Shown in pieces: positions 1 through 4,518 of a DNA stretch of 5,323 nt (position 1 is its first letter; each line of letters opens with the position of its first letter). The DNA is taken from contig JAGWUU010000214.1 of assembly GCA_028868335.1 (NCBI GenBank), positions 1 through 5,323 on the forward strand, given 5' to 3'. Source of the DNA: Sphingomonadales bacterium (lineage in GTDB: Bacteria > Pseudomonadota > Alphaproteobacteria > Sphingomonadales > Sphingomonadaceae). Below the pieces are notes generated by a model. It saw only the letters and a program-made list of their open reading frames with translations. It had not been told where the DNA came from and ran no database searches. Both the position numbers and the translations under genes were made by a program.

Positions 1-403
1 CCCGCGCCAAGGGGTAATCGAGCGGCGGCATGGCCAGCTTTTCCACCGCGTGCGTATCGACCCAGGCAATTTCCTCACCATCGAGGCAGAGCGGATCACC
101 CTGCCAGTGCCGGCAGATGTAAAGAAGTATGACAAGCGAGTGATCGCGGGATTCGGGCAAAGTCACCGAACTGGCGAATCCTGCGGGCATGAGCGAAGCG
201 GGTTCGACAGCGAGGCCCAGTTCCTCCTGAATCTCGCGGCAAAGCGCGGATTCTGGCGATTCTCCGGGTTCGACCTTGCCACCGGGAAACTCCCAGAGCC
301 CGCCGTGCTGCGCCCCGGAACGGCGTCTTTGCATCAAAACGCGGCCCATCCCGTCCATAATGGCGGCAGCGACGACGAGAATATTTGTCGGATTTACTGC
401 CAC
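1..403 (-). CDS. mutT: MutT-type Nudix hydrolase (8-oxo-dGTP diphosphatase-like), 3' end cut by window edge
   Basis: Seen: 134 codons are open from a GTG at 401-403 to the left edge. A complete Nudix box lies at residues 42-64: G42, E48, then REIQEELGL at 56-64, so every Mg-binding Glu is present. It is preceded by GGLWEFPGGK (34-43), the form usual in MutT proteins. Known: MutT hydrolyses oxidised dGTP in the cytoplasm to the monophosphate, keeping 8-oxoguanine out of DNA. Family members are about 130-135 residues, and the last visible residues (MPPLDYPLAR) resemble the usual MutT tail, so only a few residues should be missing. Start: a TAA lies in frame at 419-421 and GTG is the only standard start before the conserved strand NILVVAAAI. 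The upstream GC-rich purine run is a weak ribosome site. The gene is divergent from the pilins. Nudix substrates are hard to assign from sequence, so the exact substrate is inferred. Confidence 0.85.
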   Translation of the reverse strand, partial: MAVNPTNILVVAAAIMDGMGRVLMQRRRSGAQHGGLWEFPGGKVEPGESPESALCREIQEELGLAVEPASLMPAGFASSVTLPESRDHSLVILLYICRHWQGDPLCLDGEEIAWVDTHAVEKLAMPPLDYPLAR

Positions 404-482
404 TTCATACCCGCCCGCTTACCAATTCTTAACGGTCCCACCGCCAAAACGGCACCACCTCGCAATAGAACGGCAGGTTCGC
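404..482. promoter_or_regulatory. Divergent intergenic region between mutT and the pilin genes
   Basis: These 79 bases must hold at least the promoter of the plus-strand pilin unit, and possibly that of mutT on the other strand. The AT-richest part is around 419-433 and contains TTAAC (429-433), which matches the stronger half of a CtrA box. The partner half is imperfect (TTAC, six bases away instead of seven). I see no convincing -35/-10 pair. A GG/GC pair at 451-463 resembles a sigma-54 promoter but its spacing is one base short. Confidence 0.35.
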
Positions 483-662
483 ATGATTGGCAAGCAACTG
501 ATGGGACGGATCCTGCACGATACTCGTGCCGCCACCGCGGTCGAGTACGGGCTGCTGATCGGCCTCATGGTGCTTGCCATGATGGTGGGCATGAACGGGT
601 TCTCTTCCGAAGTTAACAAGCTGTGGAACAAGGTCGGGACGACCCTTTCTAATGCCGCTTAA
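483..662 (+). CDS. Flp/Fap-type (type IVb) pilin, divergent cleavage site
   Basis: A 59-residue protein with Flp prepilin layout: a short basic leader (MIGKQLMGRILHDTRA), the processing motif ATAVEY at 17-22, and one hydrophobic helix (about 23-40), then a short polar tail ending LSNAA. Known: Flp prepilins are inserted in the inner membrane, cut by a TadV/CpaA-type peptidase and built into thin adhesive pili by the Tad machinery; the motif is Gly, four residues, then Glu-Tyr. Odd: the residue before the cut is Ala16 instead of Gly, and the helix is rich in Met (29, 33, 34, 37). Start: the ATG at 483 is preceded by a GGCAGG-like site at 472-477. A longer open frame to 276 is only the shadow of mutT. 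The second pilin begins 93 bp downstream on the same strand, suggesting one unit. It could be a minor pilin or pseudopilin instead of the main subunit. Confidence 0.82.
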   Translation: MIGKQLMGRILHDTRAATAVEYGLLIGLMVLAMMVGMNGFSSEVNKLWNKVGTTLSNAA

Positions 663-743
663 CCAATTGGAAAGACCTGCGCTTTAATGCGGGATTTGCT
701 CTTACCGGTGGGACGGGACGAGCCGGGTAAAACTGACTGCAAC

Positions 744-748
744 TGGAG
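744..748 (+). promoter_or_regulatory. Ribosome binding site of second pilin
   Basis: TGGAG lies seven bases before the ATG at 756. It is clearly better than the site of the first pilin and fixes this start over the longer open frame from 687. It is consistent with higher translation of the second pilin. Confidence 0.6.
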
Positions 749-755
749 ACGAAAA

Positions 756-938
756 ATGAAGTTCATCAACAAGCTGTTCCGCGACGAAGCTGGTGCGACC
801 GCCATCGAATACGGCCTGATCGCCGCCCTCATCGCTGTTGCTGCGATCGTTGCCATGCAGAACATGGGCAAGAACCTGCAGAACACCTTCAACACTGCTT
901 CGTCGAAGCTTGACTGCGCCAAGACCACTTCGTGCTAA
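756..938 (+). CDS. Flp/Fap-type (type IVb) pilin, probable major subunit
   Basis: A 60-residue prepilin matching the Flp family closely: basic leader MKFINKLFRDEAG, then cleavage after Gly13 in the motif ATAIEY (14-19), a hydrophobic helix (about 20-36), and a polar tail. Glu18, which in type IV pilins is needed for subunit assembly, is present. The predicted mature pilin is 47 residues. Known: such subunits form Tad/Flp pili used in surface attachment and biofilm formation. The canonical cleavage site and good ribosome site make this the better candidate for the major subunit; that ranking is inference. Odd: the tail carries two cysteines, Cys54 and Cys60, the latter the final residue, which could form a small disulfide loop outside the cell. 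The gene is followed 34 bp downstream by a strong terminator. Whether it is called flp1 or pilA depends on the reference used, so no symbol is given. Confidence 0.9.
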   Translation: MKFINKLFRDEAGATAIEYGLIAALIAVAAIVAMQNMGKNLQNTFNTASSKLDCAKTTSC

Positions 939-955
939 GCGCAATCGAAGCTTGA
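903..955 (+). repeat. Two exact 11-bp direct copies around the pilin stop codon
   Basis: TCGAAGCTTGA occurs at 903-913, inside the pilin tail, and at 945-955, after the stop codon. AAGCTT then occurs a third time at 955-960. The repeat is short and of unknown meaning; it may be a trace of local slippage. Confidence 0.4.
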
Positions 956-972
956 AGCTTTGATAAAGATTG

Positions 973-1002
973 GAGGCGGCGGAGAAATCCGCCGCCTCTT
1001 TT
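973..1002 (+). terminator. Rho-independent terminator of the pilin unit
   Basis: A perfect 11-bp inverted repeat (973-983 with 988-998), with a GAAA tetraloop at 984-987, is followed by TTTT at 999-1002. It lies 34 bp after the stop of the second pilin and closes the plus-strand unit just before the convergent protease gene. Read on the minus strand the same stem lacks a good T-run, so it may act only weakly for the protease transcript. Confidence 0.92.
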
Positions 1003-1045
1003 CGTTGAACGAGGCGTGGTGCCAACCGCGCCTGTTCCTTTGTCG

Positions 1046-2524
1046 TCAGTACGTAACCAGCTTGATCTTCTGCCCGGCGCTGATCCTGCTGGTTGAAGTC
1101 AGCGCGTTAAGCACCAGAAACCGGTCAAGCGGTGCGTCGGTATAGGCCATGCGCTGGGCGAGCGAATTGACGGTGTCGCCCGCCTTGGCAGCGATTACCA
1201 CCAGCTTGCGCGGCTTGACCGCAGCCGCCTCTGCCGCGGAGATGCGCCGCATCGACGCAAACATCGAATTAAACGCGCTCGTCCCACCCGGCTGGGCAAT
1301 CGTCACGAAGTGATAGGCGTGAGTCGAATCGAACTGATAGGCGAACACCGTCACCGCGACCTGGCTGCCGCCATTGTCGACGCTCGCCGTGGCATAGGCA
1401 GCCGGAAGACCGTTGACGGTGGTTTTCTGGATCGCCCCCGGATCGATCTTGGGCTGGTTGGCATCGGTCAGACCGCCAAAAGCCGCCCGGACATAAGCGT
1501 CGAGATCACCGCTGAACGGCGCAGTCGTGAACTGCCCCTTGCCCGACTGGCCTGAAATCGAGACCGCCTGGGTGCCGTTGAGCATGTAGAACCCGTTCGG
1601 TGATTCGAACGCCAACCTCAGTTCCGGATGAGTAAACTTGCGCCCTTCGACAATTCCCTGCTTGGGATCGTCGCCATAGGTCAAACCGCTGATCCTGGTG
1701 AGGAAGGTATCGCGATTGGTGATTCCCGTCGCGTTCGCGCCAGCCAGGGCCAGCGCAGCCTGCACGCGCGATGCCGGATCGGGGTGGGTCGAAGCCCAGG
1801 TCGGGACCGAATTGGTGGTGCCCATCAGCTTGGCCTCGAGCGCATTCTGGTTGGCAAGGCTTTGCAACACCGTAGCCATGGCGCGCGGATCGTAGCCAGC
1901 GCGCTTGAGATAGGTGACGCCCAGGGAGTCGGCCTCGCTCTCCTGACTGCGCGAATACTTCAGCGTCAACAACTGCGACCCTTGCTGGAAACCCTTCTGC
2001 AGCAACTGCCCGACCTGGCTGTTGCCCAGCAGGACGCCGGAAAGCACCGTGCCCAGCACGCCGATGATCGTATTCTTGGTCGCTGCGCTCTGCCGCTTGG
2101 CTGAGTGGCGGGCGGCGACGTGGCCGACTTCGTGACCCAACACGCCCGCCAGTTCCGCCTCGTTGTTCATCAACGATACGAGCTGGCGCGTGGTGTAAAT
2201 GTAGCCGCCCGGAATCGCGAAGGCGTTGTTGACCGAGGAATTGAGCAGGGTGACGGTGAAATCGCCGCGCGCATTGCTCAGGCCCGATTGAACGGCGATA
2301 TTCTTGCCGATCGTCTCCACATAGCTGGCCTGCGGTCCGCTTACCGCCCCGCCGAATTCAGCGACGAGCTGCGGATGAGCCTTGGCGCCCTCCTGCTTGT
2401 CCGCGGCGCTGATCGCCTGCACCGTCCCCGCGGTTTGCGCCGCGCCGGGGATAGACAACGACACGAGCGCAGCAGACGTAACCGAACCCACCAGGACACG
2501 GCGCAACGAGTTGACGCGCGACAT
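1046..2524 (-). CDS. Exported M48 zinc metalloprotease with LysM-like C-terminus
   Basis: 492 residues. A Sec-type signal peptide is seen (basic start, hydrophobic stretch about 10-25, likely cut near PGAAQ, residue 30), placing the enzyme in the periplasm. The M48 domain follows: zinc motif HEVGH at 131-135, third ligand Glu195 in ESEAD (195-199), and THPDPASR at 246-253, whose His247 matches the regulatory histidine of E. coli BepA. The region between (about 152-180) is hydrophobic and Gln-rich. Residues 270-430 are of no type I recognise. The end (about 440-492; AGDTVNSLAQRM and ISAGQKIKLV) resembles one LysM peptidoglycan-binding repeat. Known: BepA/LoiP-type M48 enzymes degrade stalled or misfolded outer-membrane proteins. 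BepA carries TPRs at its C-terminus, which I do not see here, so a bepA symbol is not given. Start: the ATG at 2524 has a good ribosome site; a TTG at 2548 is less likely. It follows accA by 106 bp. Confidence 0.88.
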   Translation of the reverse strand: MSRVNSLRRVLVGSVTSAALVSLSIPGAAQTAGTVQAISAADKQEGAKAHPQLVAEFGGAVSGPQASYVETIGKNIAVQSGLSNARGDFTVTLLNSSVNNAFAIPGGYIYTTRQLVSLMNNEAELAGVLGHEVGHVAARHSAKRQSAATKNTIIGVLGTVLSGVLLGNSQVGQLLQKGFQQGSQLLTLKYSRSQESEADSLGVTYLKRAGYDPRAMATVLQSLANQNALEAKLMGTTNSVPTWASTHPDPASRVQAALALAGANATGITNRDTFLTRISGLTYGDDPKQGIVEGRKFTHPELRLAFESPNGFYMLNGTQAVSISGQSGKGQFTTAPFSGDLDAYVRAAFGGLTDANQPKIDPGAIQKTTVNGLPAAYATASVDNGGSQVAVTVFAYQFDSTHAYHFVTIAQPGGTSAFNSMFASMRRISAAEAAAVKPRKLVVIAAKAGDTVNSLAQRMAYTDAPLDRFLVLNALTSTSRISAGQKIKLVTY

Positions 2525-2530
2525 CAGACT

Positions 2531-2536
2531 TCTCCT
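2531..2536 (-). promoter_or_regulatory. Ribosome binding site of the M48 protease gene
   Basis: On the minus strand, AGGAGA ends six bases before the ATG at 2524 (GGAG to ATG is seven bases). It settles the start at 2524 against the upstream in-frame TTG at 2548, which would put the site inside the coding region. Confidence 0.7.
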
Positions 2537-2542
2537 CGATTT

Positions 2543-2555
2543 CCCCAATCTGGGG
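2543..2555 (-). promoter_or_regulatory. Small hairpin in the protease leader
   Basis: CCCCA and TGGGG form a perfect 5-bp stem with a three-base loop (CCCCAGATTGGGG on the minus strand). It ends six bases upstream of the ribosome binding site. It is too short for a terminator and has no T-run. It might affect mRNA stability or ribosome access; no function can be shown from sequence. Confidence 0.35.
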
Positions 2556-2630
2556 TCATGCTATCGCCAAGCAGGCGAGGAGGAAACCGATAAGTTTCTA
2601 TATATTAACCGTGAATGGCCGTGGAAATGG

Positions 2631-3578
2631 TCAGTTCTGGCCGATCTTCAGGAAGCGTTCCTCGCGACGGCGACGCAATTCCGCCGGTGTGTATTTGCCC
2701 AGCAGATCAAGCTCCTCGCCAATCGCCGCGCCCAGGGCGTTCGCCGTCGCTCCGGGATTACGGTGCGCGCCGCCGACGGGCTCCTTGACGATCCGGTCGA
2801 TCACGCCAAGAGCGAGCAGGTCTTGCGCAGTGACCTTCATCGCCTCGGCGGCGTCGGCCGCCTTGTCGCTGGTGCGCCACAGGATCGAGGCACACCCTTC
2901 GGGCGAGATGACCGAATAGATCGCGTGTTCGAGCATGAGTACGCGCTCGGCACTGGCCAAGGCGACCGCACCGCCCGACCCGCCTTCGCCGACGATGACC
3001 GAAACCATCGGCACCGGCAGGGCAAGGCACGCCTCGGTCGAGCGCGCGATGGCCTCTGCCTGACCGCGTTCCTCGGCCTCAACGCCGGGGAAAGCGCCCG
3101 ACGTGTCCACCAGCGTCACCACTGGCAGGCCGAACCGTCCGGCCATGTCCATCAGGCGGATCGCCTTGCGGTATCCTTCGGGTTTGCCCATGCCGAAATT
3201 GTGCTTGATCCGGCTTTGCGTGTCGTTGCCCTTTTCATGCCCGATCACCATGATCCGACGCCCGCCGAGCCGCGCGAATCCGCCGATGATCGCCTGATCG
3301 TCGCCAAAATAGCGATCGCCCCCAAGCGGCATGAAGCCGGTGAACGCACTGGCGATGAAATCGCTGAAGTGCGGACGCATCGGGTGGCGCGCCACCTGGG
3401 TCTTTTGCCACGGCGTCAGCGCGGCATAGGTGCTGGCGAGGAGGTCCGCACTTTTGGTTTCAAGGCGCTTGATCTCCGCGGAGATGTCGACATCGCCGTC
3501 ACGGGCGGTCTGCCGCAGTTCGGCAATCCGGGCTTCGAGCGCCGCAACGGGCTTTTCGAACTCGAGGTAGGAAATCAT
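2631..3578 (-). CDS. accA: Acetyl-CoA carboxylase carboxyltransferase subunit alpha
   Basis: 315 residues, the normal AccA length, and complete. With AccD it forms the carboxyltransferase that moves the carboxyl group from biotin on AccB to acetyl-CoA, giving malonyl-CoA, the first committed step of fatty acid synthesis in the cytoplasm. Seen: an N-terminal helical arm (FEKPVAALEARIAELR, 7-22), then the crotonase-like fold with GKPEGYRKAIRLM (131-143), TLVDTSGAFPG (155-165), the glycine-rich oxyanion segment GEGGSGGA (197-204), and SVISPEGCASILW (222-234), all typical AccA signatures. There is no zinc finger, which would mark AccD. The ATG at 3578 fits the family N-terminus (MISYLEFEKP), although the ribosome site is weak. 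It lies 52 bp after the recombinase gene on the same strand, so co-transcription is plausible. No clear terminator is seen between its stop and the protease gene. Confidence 0.97.
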   Translation of the reverse strand: MISYLEFEKPVAALEARIAELRQTARDGDVDISAEIKRLETKSADLLASTYAALTPWQKTQVARHPMRPHFSDFIASAFTGFMPLGGDRYFGDDQAIIGGFARLGGRRIMVIGHEKGNDTQSRIKHNFGMGKPEGYRKAIRLMDMAGRFGLPVVTLVDTSGAFPGVEAEERGQAEAIARSTEACLALPVPMVSVIVGEGGSGGAVALASAERVLMLEHAIYSVISPEGCASILWRTSDKAADAAEAMKVTAQDLLALGVIDRIVKEPVGGAHRNPGATANALGAAIGEELDLLGKYTPAELRRRREERFLKIGQN

Positions 3579-3596
3579 CGCGCCGCGCTAGCTGCC

Positions 3597-3614
3597 CTTG
3601 CGCCGTACCGCAAG
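3597..3614 (-). other. Short hairpin between xerD and accA
   Basis: CTTGCG (3597-3602) and CGCAAG (3609-3614) form a perfect 6-bp stem with a six-base loop in the 52-bp gap. No T-run follows on the minus strand, so it is unlikely to be a full terminator. It could be a processing site between the two genes or a chance inverted repeat. Confidence 0.3.
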
Positions 3615-3630
3615 AGCCAACCGGAAGCCG

Positions 3631-4485
3631 CTAGCCGCGGCCGGAAACCTGCGCGAGTGGATGGCGGGTATTGACCAGTGCGACCAGCCGTGCGCTGTCG
3701 ACATGGGTATAGATCTGGGTGGTGGCGATGTCGGCGTGGCCGAGCAGGGTCTGCAACACGCGCAGGTCCGCCCCGCCCTCCAGCAGGTGCGTGGCGAAAG
3801 CATGGCGCAGGACATGGGGGCTGACCTTTTCCGGGTCGATCCCGGCCCGCGCGGCCAAGGCTCGCAGAAGTTGGAAAAGGCGCACCCGTGTCAGATGCCC
3901 CTTTCCTGAGCGCGAGGGGAACAGCAGCTTCCCCCCCTCCCCGCGCAAAACCAGCCAGCGCGACAATGCCATGCGTGCCCGTGTGCTGACAGGCACCATG
4001 CGCTGCTGCCCACCCTTGCCGGTAACGGTCAAAAAGGGCGCGTCGCGCGGTACGGCGGCCAGCGGAAGTGACACCAGCTCGGTCGCGCGCAAGCCTGATC
4101 CGTACAGCAGTTCAAGCAGCACCAGCATCCGTACGGCATCGCTTCTGCCACTTTCAGCCTCGCTCTCGACGCGGTTGAACAAGGCCTCGACCTCGCCATG
4201 ACCAAGCAGGCGCGGCAGCGGGCGGCGGGTGCGCGGACGCGGCAGCGCCGACGAAGGATCGTCGTCTCGAAGACCTTCATCGGCAAGGAAGCCGAAGAAC
4301 TGGCGCAATGCCGAGCATTTGCGGGCAAGGCTGGATGGAGCCAGCCCAGCCCAAGCCGCGCCAAGCGAGGCTAGAGACTGCCCATCGACCGCGGCCAGAT
4401 CGCCGATCGCCTCTTCCGCGCCTTCAAGATCGCCGCGATAGGCGGCAAGCGTGTTGGCCGCCGCGCCGCGCTCGGCGGCGAGCAT
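3631..4485 (-). CDS. xerD: Tyrosine recombinase, XerD type
   Basis: 284 residues from the ATG at 4485. All catalytic residues of the family are present: Arg133 (GSGLRATEL), Lys157 (TGKGGQQR), His224 and Arg227 (HVLRHAFATHLL), His250 (LLGHADIATTQ), and the nucleophile Tyr259 (IYTHV). An N-terminal SAM-like core-binding domain spans about 1-75. Known: XerC and XerD recombine the dif site at the septum under FtsK to resolve chromosome dimers. GADLRVLQTLLGHAD and linkage to accA, seen in many Alphaproteobacteria, favour XerD over XerC. Odd: the protein is short at the N-terminus. The frame continues upstream as TISSAVDAFLA, which looks like the missing first helix, back to the TGA of the preceding gene at 4519-4521. 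No ATG, GTG or TTG lies there, and the ATG at 4485 has no ribosome site. An ATT at 4513-4515, seven bases after GGGG, may be the real start. Confidence 0.85.
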   Translation of the reverse strand: MLAAERGAAANTLAAYRGDLEGAEEAIGDLAAVDGQSLASLGAAWAGLAPSSLARKCSALRQFFGFLADEGLRDDDPSSALPRPRTRRPLPRLLGHGEVEALFNRVESEAESGRSDAVRMLVLLELLYGSGLRATELVSLPLAAVPRDAPFLTVTGKGGQQRMVPVSTRARMALSRWLVLRGEGGKLLFPSRSGKGHLTRVRLFQLLRALAARAGIDPEKVSPHVLRHAFATHLLEGGADLRVLQTLLGHADIATTQIYTHVDSARLVALVNTRHPLAQVSGRG

Positions 4486-4518
4486 GGCGAGGAAGGCATC
4501 GACCGCGCTGGAAATCGT

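Noticed and set aside
451..463. Possible sigma-54 promoter (GGCAC ... CGC) before the first pilin
   Set aside because: The distance between the GG and GC elements is nine bases instead of the strict ten, and the -12 element is TCGC, not TTGC.
276..482. Longer N-terminus for the first pilin (128 residues)
   Set aside because: The extension is antisense to mutT and has no leader-like character. The ATG at 483 gives the short basic leader typical of Flp prepilins.
50..616. A 188-codon plus-strand open frame across mutT and the first pilin
   Set aside because: It runs antisense to the Nudix box and out of frame with the pilin, and its product has no recognisable feature.
1628..2593. Two long plus-strand open frames opposite the M48 protease
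   Set aside because: They mirror the protease coding region, which has a signal peptide, HEXXH motif and ribosome site on the other strand.
3584..3636. CGCTAGC at both ends of the xerD-accA gap as a possible recombination site
   Set aside because: Seven bases twice in a 52-bp gap is close to chance. There is no dif-like 28-bp structure with two 11-bp arms, and no sign of an inserted element.
2382..3674. A 430-codon plus-strand open frame opposite accA and the start of the M48 gene
   Set aside because: It is antisense to the strongly recognised accA. Its product is Arg- and His-rich without domain character, as expected from the antisense frame of GC-rich codons.
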